Positions 1 to 6,614 of a stretch of DNA of 9,489 nucleotides are shown here, one piece after another. Position numbers and translations under genes: made by a program. The notes beneath the pieces were generated by a model. That model was not told where the DNA came from. It made no database searches and saw nothing but the letters and a program-made list of their open reading frames with translations. The stretch covers positions 1 through 9,489 of the forward strand of contig CAZOKM010000067.1 of NCBI GenBank assembly GCA_964580405.1, given 5' to 3'. Position 1 is the first letter of the stretch. The number at the start of each line of letters is the position of its first letter. The stretch comes from JAGTRI01 sp964580405 (lineage in GTDB: Archaea > Thermoproteota > Bathyarchaeia > Bathyarchaeales > DTEX01).

Positions 1-51
1 GAAAATAATGTATTACAACGATATATTAATTAGCTTGGTTCTAAGCGTTGT

Positions 52-405
52 TTATGAGTATTCTCTGAATGTGTAGTTGCATTTGGTGCATCTGAAGAAC
101 TGGGTTGAGGATTCGTCGGCTCCTCGGGTTTGGACCTGCCAGACGTAGGCGGTGTTGTTTCCGCACTTGGGGCACTCGATAGCCGTCGTCGGAAGCGTCT
201 GGAGCTTCTGCTCCTTCTTGCCGATGACGACGAGGTGCTCCTTGGGCTTGGGCGCGGCGACCTTCGTTGTGCACGCGTCGTCGTCCGCGGGCTTGCGGTA
301 GTTGCACTTGGGGCACGACAGGTAGCAGCCCTTCCCGTCCTTCTTCCGCTTCGCCACGAGCCGAGTCTCGCACTTCGGACAAAACTCCAGATTAAAGACC
401 CCCAA
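52..405 (-). CDS. tfs: Archaeal transcription factor S (TFIIS/RPB9-like)
   Basis: A 117-residue zinc-ribbon protein matching archaeal TFS, which enters the RNA polymerase secondary channel and stimulates cleavage of backtracked transcripts. The N-terminal ribbon has C9-x2-C12 and C31-x2-C34. A charged, variable linker follows (about 40-70). The C-terminal ribbon has C78-x2-C81 and C106-x2-C109. Its tip loop reads QTRGADESST, with the acidic pair D97-E98 that is catalytic in TFIIS and TFS; keeping this pair argues for a cleavage factor rather than a pure RPB9-like subunit. Length is near the usual 100-115. The start is TTG at 405-403: the frame stays open upstream but I found no ATG, GTG or TTG there over about 20 codons, and the TTG gives the short lead expected before the first CPKC. 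It lies downstream of glcD by 122 bases and is probably transcribed separately. The family call is firm; only the start is uncertain. Confidence 0.93.
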   Translation of the reverse strand: MGVFNLEFCPKCETRLVAKRKKDGKGCYLSCPKCNYRKPADDDACTTKVAAPKPKEHLVVIGKKEQKLQTLPTTAIECPKCGNNTAYVWQVQTRGADESSTQFFRCTKCNYTFREYS

Positions 406-440
406 ATCAGCAGATACGCAGACTTTGTTAACAAGGGCTC

Positions 441-448
441 TTTTAAGC
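441..448 (-). promoter_or_regulatory. Candidate TATA box for tfs
   Basis: On the minus strand this reads GCTTAAAA inside a purine-rich context (GAAAAGCTTAAAAG), resembling an archaeal BRE/TATA element. Initiation about 25 bases downstream would fall near 418-420, giving a short leader of roughly 14 bases before the TTG start. Judged by position and composition only. Confidence 0.35.
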
Positions 449-527
449 TTTTCTGAACCAGAAAGACGTATGTTGCCTCCACCCCCGAAGCCAGAACCCG
501 AAGCTGAAGAGCGTTAATCCTTTCCTG

Positions 528-1916
528 CTAGCCGAGGACCTTCCCCGGGTTGAGGACGCCGTTCGGGTCGAAAACCTTTTTAATGGCTTTCATGAGGCTG
601 AGCTCCTTGCTGTCCGCCGTCTGAGCCAGCTGTTCGACTCTTATCGCGCCTACGCCGTGCTCGCCCGTCACCACGCCCCCCAAGCTGATTCCGGCGGCGT
701 AGACTTCAGCTTTGACCCTCGCCACGTAGCCCGGAGCCTTGCCCTCCTCCTTCATTATGTGGACGTGCAGGTTCCCGTCGCCAGCGTGCCCGTAAACAGG
801 AAGACGGACTTCATTCTTCACAGCGATTTCGCCCACGGCGTCCATCAGGTCCCCAAGCCTCGCAGGAGGCACAGTCACGTCCAAAATGTCAACGAGCCCC
901 GGCTTGAGCGCCGTGTAAATGTTGCTCCTGACCTTGAGAACCCTGTCCTGCTCCTCCCTGGTCTCGGCGAGAACAGGCTCCCCAGCGCCGCCCTCTTCGC
1001 ACGACGACGAAACCCTTTCGCACGCCTGCAGAAGCTCCTCCTCGCCGTCGGCAGTGAGTATAATGATGAGCTGCGCCCTTCCCGCCTGAACAGGCCACAC
1101 CTCGCCCAAGTGCCCAGCGGACAAGTTAACCTCAGCAGGCTCAACGTACTCGACGGCCAACGGCACAACGCCCGAAAGCAGAACCCTCTGGACAGCCCGC
1201 AAAGCTTCTCGGCGACCAACGAAGGGCACAATAATCGTCGCGCCGTACTTGCTCTTCGGATGAAGCTTAACCGTGGCTTTGGTGACTACACACAATGTGC
1301 CCTCGCTCCCGATGATTAATTGAAGAAGATTGTAGCCCGCGTTGTCCTTGATCAGCTTGCCACCCAAACGAAGAACCTCGCCCGTGGCTAGGACGACCTC
1401 GACGCCCTTCACGTAGTTCCGCATCACCCCGTACTTCACCGCCCTCACCCCGCCCGCGTTCGTGGCGACCAACCCGCCGACCTGGGCGCCCTCGTCCCCC
1501 GGGTGCGGAGGAAAGAACAACCCAGCAGCGTCAGCAGCCTTGAACAAGTCGCCTAATGTAGCGCCAGCCTCAGCCTCAACCATAAGGTTCTCCCTGTCAA
1601 CAACGATTCCGTTCATCCTCTCAAGAGACAGTATGACGCCGGGAACGGTTGGCACAGCCGCGCCAACGAGCCCAGTCCGCCCGCCAACGGGAAAAACGGG
1701 AACCTTCCTAGCGTCCGCGATTTTCAGAACCTTCGAAACCTCATTAGTGGACGCAGGCTTCACGAGGACCAGATTCTTCGCAGCAGCTTGGGGCCTGACG
1801 GGCTCAGGCGTCTCGTCCCTGAGGTAGGCTTCCATGAGCTCGCGGTCCGTGACGACCCACTCTTTTCCGACGACTGACGCTAATTCCTTGGCAAGGCTTT
1901 TTTCATCGAAGTTCAC
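528..1916 (-). CDS. glcD: FAD-binding 2-hydroxyacid (D-lactate/glycolate) dehydrogenase, GlcD/LctD-like
   Basis: A 462-residue flavoprotein of the GlcD/D-lactate dehydrogenase family, expected to oxidise a 2-hydroxyacid to the 2-oxoacid and pass electrons to its partner ETF. The N-terminal PCMH-type FAD domain shows PVGGRTGLVGAA (76-87) and GAQVGGLVATNAGG (143-156), followed by KYGVMRNYV and IIGSEGTL (201-208). The C-terminal FAD-oxidase domain has HAGDGNLH (377-384) and GEHGVG (418-423), where family members bind a catalytic metal through His/His/Glu, and the classic ending FDPNGVLNPGKVLG. There is no iron-sulfur domain and no signal peptide, so it should be a soluble cytoplasmic enzyme. The GTG start (1916-1914) overlaps the TGA of etfA as GTGA, implying translational coupling. 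Downstream of etfB-etfA, it matches the composition of bacterial lactate dehydrogenase/Etf complexes (LctBCD). Substrate is not settled: D-lactate is favoured, with glycolate or 2-hydroxyglutarate as alternatives. Confidence 0.9.
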   Translation of the reverse strand: MNFDEKSLAKELASVVGKEWVVTDRELMEAYLRDETPEPVRPQAAAKNLVLVKPASTNEVSKVLKIADARKVPVFPVGGRTGLVGAAVPTVPGVILSLERMNGIVVDRENLMVEAEAGATLGDLFKAADAAGLFFPPHPGDEGAQVGGLVATNAGGVRAVKYGVMRNYVKGVEVVLATGEVLRLGGKLIKDNAGYNLLQLIIGSEGTLCVVTKATVKLHPKSKYGATIIVPFVGRREALRAVQRVLLSGVVPLAVEYVEPAEVNLSAGHLGEVWPVQAGRAQLIIILTADGEEELLQACERVSSSCEEGGAGEPVLAETREEQDRVLKVRSNIYTALKPGLVDILDVTVPPARLGDLMDAVGEIAVKNEVRLPVYGHAGDGNLHVHIMKEEGKAPGYVARVKAEVYAAGISLGGVVTGEHGVGAIRVEQLAQTADSKELSLMKAIKKVFDPNGVLNPGKVLG

Positions 1917-2908
1917 CGCGTCCTCCTCTCCTTCAACGACTTCAATTCCTTAATCAGTAGGGGCACGAACTCATAAAGGTCGCCCACGACGCCGTAGTCC
2001 GCCACGCCGAAAATCGGAGCCGAAGCGTCCCTGTTAATGGCTATTATGGTGTCCGAGTCCCTCATCCCGAAAAGGTGCTGAGGCGAACCCGAAACCCCAA
2101 CTGCGACGTAGACCCTCGGCTTAACCGTTCGCCCGCTGAACCCAACCTGGCGGTCCCTGCCTATCCACCCCGCGTCCACGAGGGGCCTGCTCGATCCAAC
2201 GACCCCGCCCAGAACCCGAGTCAACTCATTAAGCAAACCGAAGTCCCCCGGGCTCCTCAAGCCCCTTCCGCCCGTGACGATAACCTCAGCCTCGGCAAGG
2301 TTAACCTCGTCCGCCCTAGACCTCTCGATAACCCGCAGCCCCGTGTCAGCCAAGACTTCAGCGTCCTTCATTATCACTTTTCCCTTCCTGCTCGGACCCT
2401 TCGCGTTGGCCTTCATGACCTTGTACCTGACCGTCGCCATCTGGGGGCGCGTCCTCGTCTTGACCTGAGCCATGATGTTGCCGCTGAAGGCGGGACGGAC
2501 CTGAACCAAGTTACCCTCCTCGTCCAAGCTCAAGTCGACGCAGTCAGCCGTGAGCCCCGTCCGTAAGGCGGCGGCAACCCTCGGCGCCAAGCTCCGCCCG
2601 AGACGCGTCGCACCAAACAGGAAGACGCTCGGCTTCGTCTCCTCCGCGAGCTTGATAATGTTCCGCGAATATTGAACTACGTCGAACTCCCCGAGAGAAG
2701 GGTGGTCAAAAACGTAAACCACGTCAGCCCCACAATGCACGAGCTCATCAGCTTTTTTCCTGATGTTGTGCCCCAAGAGAACGGCTGACAGCTCCACGGC
2801 TAACTTGTCGGCGAGCTGCCTCCCCTTCCCGAGCAGCTCAAAAGCCACGGGGTGGACCACGCCGCCGTTCTGTTCAGCGAAGATTAGGATGTTGCCTGAA
2901 CCTACCAT
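1913..2908 (-). CDS. etfA: Electron transfer flavoprotein alpha subunit
   Basis: A 331-residue EtfA, the subunit that holds the electron-shuttling FAD and delivers electrons to or from a partner dehydrogenase. Domain I (about 1-195) contains the typical FLFGATRLGRSLAPRVAA and RPAFSGN segments (about 97-144). The C-terminal FAD domain is complete: GGRGLRSPGDF (213-223), VDAGW (244-248), QVGFSGRTVKPRVYVAVG (254-271), SGSPQHLFGM, INRDASAPIF and ADYGVVGD (303-310). Length is that of a plain EtfA. There is no extra N-terminal ferredoxin-like domain with cysteine clusters, unlike some bacterial confurcating EtfA proteins. The ATG at 2908 follows the etfB stop by six bases and is preceded by AGGTGA. 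Its end overlaps the glcD start by four bases, so etfB-etfA-glcD should be one transcript and one complex. Confidence 0.95.
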   Translation of the reverse strand: MVGSGNILIFAEQNGGVVHPVAFELLGKGRQLADKLAVELSAVLLGHNIRKKADELVHCGADVVYVFDHPSLGEFDVVQYSRNIIKLAEETKPSVFLFGATRLGRSLAPRVAAALRTGLTADCVDLSLDEEGNLVQVRPAFSGNIMAQVKTRTRPQMATVRYKVMKANAKGPSRKGKVIMKDAEVLADTGLRVIERSRADEVNLAEAEVIVTGGRGLRSPGDFGLLNELTRVLGGVVGSSRPLVDAGWIGRDRQVGFSGRTVKPRVYVAVGVSGSPQHLFGMRDSDTIIAINRDASAPIFGVADYGVVGDLYEFVPLLIKELKSLKERRTR

Positions 2909-2914
2909 TGTCGT

Positions 2915-2920
2915 TCACCT
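2915..2920 (-). promoter_or_regulatory. Ribosome binding site of etfA overlapping the etfB stop
   Basis: The minus strand reads AGGTGA followed by six bases and the etfA ATG. Its last three bases are the TGA stop of etfB, so termination on etfB puts the ribosome directly at the etfA start. This supports translational coupling and fixes the etfA start. Confidence 0.7.
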
Positions 2921-3724
2921 GAGCACGTTGAGGCCTGCCAGAACCTCCGCAACTTTTTCGGCTTTTTCTTCGGCTGTTCCCTCGAAGATTTGCCCTCTCT
3001 TCTTGCCCGAGGACGGTGCATAGACCTTTGCGACCCAAGTCGGCGAACCCGGAAGACCGAAAAGCCGCTCATCAGCTAAACCTGACAAGTCGTTTGCGGT
3101 CCAAACCGCAACCTCGGCTTTCCTGGACTTAAGCTTGTCCCTCAGCGTGGGCAGCCGCGGGCTGTTAATGTCCTTGGTCACGGTGACGAGTCCCGGAAGC
3201 CGCATCCGAACCGTTAGGCAGTCTTCGTCCAGTCTGGACTTGACTTCGACTGCTTCATCGTCTACTCCTCGGACTTCCTCCACGTAAGCAACGTGCGGGA
3301 CGCCCAAGAACTCGGCGACTTCGGGTCCGACCTGTGCTGTGTCGCCGTCGATGGTCTTCTCCCCGCAGATGACGAGGTCGAACGCGCCGAGCTTCCTGAC
3401 CGCGCACGAAAGAGTGTAGGACGTGGCTAACGTGTCCGCCCCGCCGAACTTCGCGTCTGAAAGAAGAACGGCTCTGTCTGCGCCTCTGGCTAAGGCGTCC
3501 CTGAGAGCCTCCTCCGCCTTGGGGGGTCCCATGCTGAGAACGGTCACGAAGCCCCCTGCCTGCTCCTTGACTTGGACGGCTGCCTCCAGAGCGTTCAGGT
3601 CGAACGGGTTGATGACTGCGCCTGCTGAACTCCTGTCCAGGCGCCCCTTCTCGGCGTCGAACCTCACCTTCTCGATTTCGGGAACCTGCTTCAATAGAAC
3701 GACGATGTTGAGGCTTCTCGGCAT
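2915..3724 (-). CDS. etfB: Electron transfer flavoprotein beta subunit, bifurcating-type motif
   Basis: A 269-residue EtfB, partner of the EtfA encoded six bases downstream. It starts with the family hallmark VLLKQVPE (9-16) and has INPFDLNALEAAV (38-50). The nucleotide site reads CGEKTIDGDTAQVGPEVAEF, with DGDTAQVGP at 126-134. In electron-bifurcating ETFs this motif accompanies a second FAD in EtfB that contacts NAD; canonical electron-transport ETFs carry a different sequence (DDDCNQTG-like) and bind AMP instead. The EtfB signature region lies at about 159-193 (VKSRLDEDCL through DINSPRLPTL). ATG at 3724 is the first plausible start. I infer a bifurcating/confurcating ETF working with the downstream GlcD-like dehydrogenase, NAD and ferredoxin. 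The family assignment is firm; the bifurcating mode is predicted from the motif. Confidence 0.95.
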   Translation of the reverse strand: MPRSLNIVVLLKQVPEIEKVRFDAEKGRLDRSSAGAVINPFDLNALEAAVQVKEQAGGFVTVLSMGPPKAEEALRDALARGADRAVLLSDAKFGGADTLATSYTLSCAVRKLGAFDLVICGEKTIDGDTAQVGPEVAEFLGVPHVAYVEEVRGVDDEAVEVKSRLDEDCLTVRMRLPGLVTVTKDINSPRLPTLRDKLKSRKAEVAVWTANDLSGLADERLFGLPGSPTWVAKVYAPSSGKKRGQIFEGTAEEKAEKVAEVLAGLNVLR

Positions 3725-3771
3725 TGCGCTTCCAGCTTGGCAGCTACCAATTTGCTCTCAAGTTAAGCTTA

Positions 3772-3788
3772 GGTTAATTTTTTTTAGC
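3772..3788 (-). promoter_or_regulatory. Candidate promoter element upstream of etfB
   Basis: The 71-base gap between the proS stop and the etfB start contains, on the minus strand, a run of eight A followed by TTAACC. It could act as a BRE/TATA element placing initiation near 3750, about 25 bases before the etfB ATG. No T-run lies on the transcribed strand, so no proS terminator is apparent and read-through from proS is equally possible. Confidence 0.3.
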
Positions 3789-3795
3789 TTTATTG

Positions 3796-5214
3796 TCAGT
3801 ATGCCTTCGCCACGTAGGCTACTTTCTCGGCTTTTCCTCCGCAGGCGATGCATCTGGATTCGGGCTTCTCTTCGACGTCGATTCGGTGCCCCCGGATTTC
3901 GCCGCCCGACCCCTCCTTGATGGCCTCGGCGCATTCTTTGCTTCCGCACCAGCAGACCCTAGCAATCCTCCTGCCGTCAATCGCCTTCTTCAGCGAACCC
4001 ATGTCCCCGACCGTGGCGGTCATCTCCTCGAGGGCTGCCTGGCTCCTCTTCCGCAGCTCCTCGGTCAAGGAATCGAGTAACGTGTTGATTGCGGTGACTA
4101 TCTTCTCGAATTCGACGGAGCTCCGTTTGAGGCTGACCCGCTCGGAAATCGTCACGCGCCCTTCCTTCAGGTCCCTCGGCCCCACCTCTATCCTTACAGG
4201 AACTCCAAGCATCTCCCAGTGGTAGAACTTTTCTCCCGGCGTCTTTTCTCCGCTGTCCATCTGGACCCTCAAGCCAGATTTCTTGACGGCCTCGTAGACT
4301 TGTTTCGCGTAGGCTTCGACCTTGCCCTCGGACTCCTTGTAGTGAATCGGCACAACGACGACCTGGACGGGGGCAACCTCGGGCGGCAAAACCAAGCCGT
4401 GGTCGTCGCCGTGCTGAGCAATAATAGCAGCCAAGGTGCGGCTGATTCCGAGGCCGTAGCAGGTCTGCGAAACGTTCTTCCTAGCTCCCTCAGCGTCCTC
4501 GTACGTGATTCCGAAGGCCTTCGCGAAGTTCTCGCCCAAGTTGTGGACCGTGCCGATCTGGTTGACCCTTCCGTCCGGGTTCCAAGCGTCGAAGGCGATT
4601 GAGTAAACCGCTCCGGCGAACTTGTCGAAGTCGGGGCGCATGAGCATGTAGTACGAGAGCCCCAGCCGCCTGAAAACGTCGACGTAAATCTTGACGGCTT
4701 CCTTGACCTGCGCCTCGGCTGAGTCTCTGCCCGTGTGCGCCGTGTGGGCCTCGTTCCACAGGAACTCGCGCATCCTCAGCAGCGGGCGGGTCGCCTTGGT
4801 CTCGTACCTGTAGACGCACACGCTCTGGTAGACCCTCAGCGGGAGGTCCGCGTGTGACCTGATCCACTGGGCGAACATGGGGTACATGGCGGTCTCGGAG
4901 GTCGGCCTCAGCAGCATCCTCCTTTCGAGGCTCCTTTCGCCGGCGCTCGTTATCCAGAAGACCTCGGCGGTGAAGCCCTCGATGTGCTCTGCCTCCTTGG
5001 CGAAGTCGTCCTCGGAGATTGCCACCGGGAAGAACGCTGGGTCGTGGCCTGTCGCGTCGAGCTCGTCCTCGACCATGGCGGTTACCTTCTTCGTGATTTT
5101 GGCTCCCCACGGCTTGTAGACGGCGAAGCCCTTGACGGGGTACCTGTTGTCCATGACCTCTGCTTTGACCAGAACGTCGTCGAACCACGTGCTGAAGTCC
5201 TGAAACTTTTTCAT
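3796..5214 (-). CDS. proS: Prolyl-tRNA synthetase, archaeal/eukaryal type
   Basis: A 472-residue class II aminoacyl-tRNA synthetase that charges tRNA-Pro. Class II landmarks are visible in order: LRPTSE (102-107), motif 2 around VYRYETKATRPLLRMREF (134-151), NLGENF (225-230), and motif 3 GLGISRTLAAIIAQHGDD (254-271). An anticodon-binding domain starting near VQVVVVPIHY (283-292) follows, then a C-terminal zinc-binding domain with C421, C423, C428, C455 and C458. The protein ends in AY, the terminal tyrosine typical of archaeal/eukaryal ProRS. The length and absence of the large editing insertion of bacterial ProRS confirm the archaeal/eukaryal form. ATG at 5214 is preceded by GAGGAG at a spacing of 10 bases. 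It diverges from the aIF2-beta gene across a 171-base region and sits 71 bases ahead of etfB; no functional link to the Etf genes is expected. Confidence 0.97.
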   Translation of the reverse strand: MKKFQDFSTWFDDVLVKAEVMDNRYPVKGFAVYKPWGAKITKKVTAMVEDELDATGHDPAFFPVAISEDDFAKEAEHIEGFTAEVFWITSAGERSLERRMLLRPTSETAMYPMFAQWIRSHADLPLRVYQSVCVYRYETKATRPLLRMREFLWNEAHTAHTGRDSAEAQVKEAVKIYVDVFRRLGLSYYMLMRPDFDKFAGAVYSIAFDAWNPDGRVNQIGTVHNLGENFAKAFGITYEDAEGARKNVSQTCYGLGISRTLAAIIAQHGDDHGLVLPPEVAPVQVVVVPIHYKESEGKVEAYAKQVYEAVKKSGLRVQMDSGEKTPGEKFYHWEMLGVPVRIEVGPRDLKEGRVTISERVSLKRSSVEFEKIVTAINTLLDSLTEELRKRSQAALEEMTATVGDMGSLKKAIDGRRIARVCWCGSKECAEAIKEGSGGEIRGHRIDVEEKPESRCIACGGKAEKVAYVAKAY

Positions 5215-5224
5215 CGAATCAGCT

Positions 5225-5230
5225 CTCCTC
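5225..5230 (-). promoter_or_regulatory. Ribosome binding site of proS
   Basis: The minus strand shows GAGGAG ten bases before the ATG at 5214, supporting that start for proS. Confidence 0.6.
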
Positions 5231-5282
5231 GGGAAGAACCCTATTTTCCAGACTCGTCCGATTCACTCATTGAGGCGAGACC

Positions 5283-5297
5283 TAATAAACCTTTTAT
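5283..5297 (-). promoter_or_regulatory. Candidate TATA region for proS
   Basis: The minus strand carries ATAAAAGG followed by TTTATTA, the most TATA-like sequence ahead of proS. Initiation about 25 bases downstream would fall between 5257 and 5270, leaving a leader of some 45-55 bases that contains the GAGGAG site. Which of the two overlapping AT elements is used cannot be decided by eye. Confidence 0.4.
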
Positions 5298-5346
5298 CCC
5301 CGTTTGCCGCCTTCCTCAAAGTCAAATAGAAGGCAGTTAGGTAAGC

Positions 5347-5353
5347 ATATTTA
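5347..5353 (+). promoter_or_regulatory. Candidate TATA box for the aIF2-beta gene
   Basis: ATATTTA lies about 35 bases ahead of the ATG at 5386. It would place initiation near 5376, giving a very short leader that still includes a purine-rich GGGGCGATGA stretch as a possible weak ribosome binding site. Together with the proS element it makes the 5215-5385 interval a divergent promoter region. Confidence 0.4.
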
Positions 5354-5385
5354 CCAGTCTCCGATGATATTAGGGGCGATGAACC

Positions 5386-5796
5386 ATGACTCTGGATTAC
5401 GAGAAGATGCTTGACGAAGCCTACGGGAAGCTGCCGCAGCAAACGGTAAAGCACGAGCGGCTTGAGGTTCCCCGACCGTTCTGCACCACCTTCGGCGCGA
5501 GGACGATTTTCCAAAACTTCAAGGAATCCTGCGGCGCATTGAGAAGAGACCCAGTTCACGTGCTGAGGTTCCTCTCCAAGGAGCTGGCGACCGCTGGGAT
5601 AGTGGACGGCAACCGAGCCATCTTTCAGGGCAAGTTCGGGGCCGACACCTTCGGTCACCTGGTGGAAAGGTACGTCGAAGAGTTTGTAACGTGCCCCGTG
5701 TGCAAGAGGCCCGACACCAAGATAGTTAAGGAGAAGCGGCTGTCCTTCCTCGTGTGCGAGGCGTGCGGAGCACGGTCGTCCGTCAAATCCGTGTAA
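5386..5796 (+). CDS. eif2b: Translation initiation factor 2 subunit beta (aIF2-beta)
   Basis: A 136-residue protein matching archaeal aIF2-beta, a subunit of the heterotrimer that brings initiator methionyl-tRNA to the small ribosomal subunit. The N-terminal helix YEKMLDEAYGKLP (5-17) is the segment that docks on the gamma subunit. A central alpha-beta core follows with FGARTIFQNF (36-45), RDPVHVLRFLSKEL (54-67) and a helical region to about 100. The C-terminal zinc ribbon has C103-x2-C106 and C124-x2-C127. Length is usual for the family (about 135-145). ATG at 5386 fits the family N-terminus exactly. The DUF424 gene follows after 28 bases on the same strand and is probably cotranscribed. Confidence 0.96.
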   Translation: MTLDYEKMLDEAYGKLPQQTVKHERLEVPRPFCTTFGARTIFQNFKESCGALRRDPVHVLRFLSKELATAGIVDGNRAIFQGKFGADTFGHLVERYVEEFVTCPVCKRPDTKIVKEKRLSFLVCEACGARSSVKSV

Positions 5797-5824
5797 GAGG
5801 GGAAGCGGGGCGGAAGAGCCGAGC

Positions 5825-6121
5825 TTGGAAGCCTACGTCAACGTGCGGAAGTGGGGCAGGCAGGTCCTGCTGGCCGTCTGCGACGCCGAGATTCTGGGCA
5901 AAACGTTCCAAGAGAAGGACCTGAACTTCGAGGTCAAGGAGGAATTCTATAAAGGCGTAAAAACGAGCGTCGACGAAGCCCTGAGCCTCGTCCGCCAGTC
6001 CACGATAGTGAACCTCGTCGGAGCCAACGTCGTCCAGAAGGCCGTCGAAAAAGGCTACGTCAACCCCGAAGCCGTCATCACGATATGCGGCGTCCAACAC
6101 GCCCAAATAGTCAAGATGTAA
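5825..6121 (+). CDS. DUF424 family archaeal protein, function unknown
   Basis: A 98-residue protein that I recognise as DUF424, a small family found in archaea. The typical features are EAYVNVRKWGRQVLLAVCD at the N-terminus, ILGKTF (about 23-28), the NLVG segment (about 63-66), and the C-terminal ICGVQHAQIVKM with its conserved HAQ. It has no membrane segment, signal peptide or cysteine cluster, so it should be a soluble cytoplasmic protein. The start is TTG at 5825, with purine-rich GAGGGGAAGCGGGG upstream; the reading frame gives the N-terminus expected of the family. It follows the aIF2-beta gene by 28 bases and precedes tRNA-Cys by 76 bases. That neighbourhood hints at a role in translation or RNA processing, but no biochemical function can be read from the sequence. 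Confidence 0.85.
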   Translation: MEAYVNVRKWGRQVLLAVCDAEILGKTFQEKDLNFEVKEEFYKGVKTSVDEALSLVRQSTIVNLVGANVVQKAVEKGYVNPEAVITICGVQHAQIVKM

Positions 6122-6197
6122 GAATCCAAAAAAGATAATAGAGCAAACGCAACCAAAAGGTTCAGGAAAACCCCGCAACCAAGGCACACGACGAAGA

Positions 6198-6270
6198 GCT
6201 GGGGTGGCCGAGCGGTTTAGGCGGCGGGCTGCAGACTCGCTGCACAAGGGTTCAAATCCCTTCCCCAGCT
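6198..6270 (+). tRNA. tRNA-Cys (anticodon GCA)
   Basis: The cloverleaf closes fully. The acceptor stem is GCTGGGG (6198-6204) with CCCCAGC (6263-6269), all seven pairs. The D stem is GCC/GGC around GAGCGGTTTA. The anticodon stem is GCGGG/CTCGC (6224-6228, 6236-6240) with loop CTGCAGA, giving anticodon GCA at 6231-6233. A five-base variable loop (TGCAC) precedes the T stem AAGGG/CCCTT and its loop TTCAAAT. The discriminator base is T (U73), the identity element expected for cysteine tRNA. CCA is not encoded (the next bases are CCTG), as is common in archaea. No intron is present. An AT-rich element at 6128-6140 might be its promoter, though it is rather far away. Confidence 0.96.
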
Positions 6271-6323
6271 CCTGTAAAATTCCAGTATTTTCTTTAAAGA
6301 CGCGTGAAAAACCGTTATTTTGG

Positions 6324-6366
6324 TTTTGTGCAACTATAATATTGTTTTGTGCAAAAGTTTGTGCAG
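6324..6366 (+). repeat. Short direct repeats TTTTGTGCAA
   Basis: TTTTGTGCAA occurs exactly at 6324-6333 and 6345-6354, spaced 21 bases apart, about two helical turns. A third, imperfect copy (GTTTGTGCAG) is at 6357-6366. The spacing is what one might see for a protein-binding site, but the sequence is AT-rich and the nearest start codon is about 320 bases downstream, so the role is open. Confidence 0.5.
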
Positions 6367-6614
6367 TTTCGATGGCAGACTTGATTTCGGGCAGGTTCAA
6401 GTAGTTTTTGTTCAGATAGCACCATTTTTTGTGTAGCTGCCGAGGAATGGGACTGTTTAATGTCATAAGTCTAGTGCTCTCACAATTTGTTGATTTGGCG
6501 CATTAAAATTCTATCCCCAAAACCAAACCAAGGGACGCACCAATGCTAACGCATAACCTCACAATTTCTCTCTCACACACGCTGAGGGATTCAACTAACT
6601 AGCCAATCAATCAG

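Noticed and set aside
30..482. A 150-codon minus-strand frame overlapping tfs.
   Set aside because: The product is a low-complexity Ser/Arg/Thr-rich string, while the overlapping frame encodes an intact TFS with eight zinc cysteines.
4490..5188. A 232-codon minus-strand frame inside proS, and similar long frames inside glcD and etfA.
   Set aside because: They are arginine- and glycine-rich alternate-frame translations of GC-rich genes whose real frames have clear family motifs.
5241..5270. A nine-codon reading frame (MSESDESGK) on the minus strand in the proS leader.
   Set aside because: It begins at or before the likely transcription start, has no ribosome binding site, and such short frames occur by chance.
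5783..6466. A 227-codon minus-strand frame opposite the DUF424 gene and tRNA-Cys.
   Set aside because: It crosses the tRNA gene antisense and mirrors the codon structure of the DUF424 gene; the product resembles no family.
6479..6567. CTCACAATTT repeated at 6479 and 6558 as a possible CRISPR-like unit.
   Set aside because: There are only two ten-base copies with no further periodic units and no cas gene.
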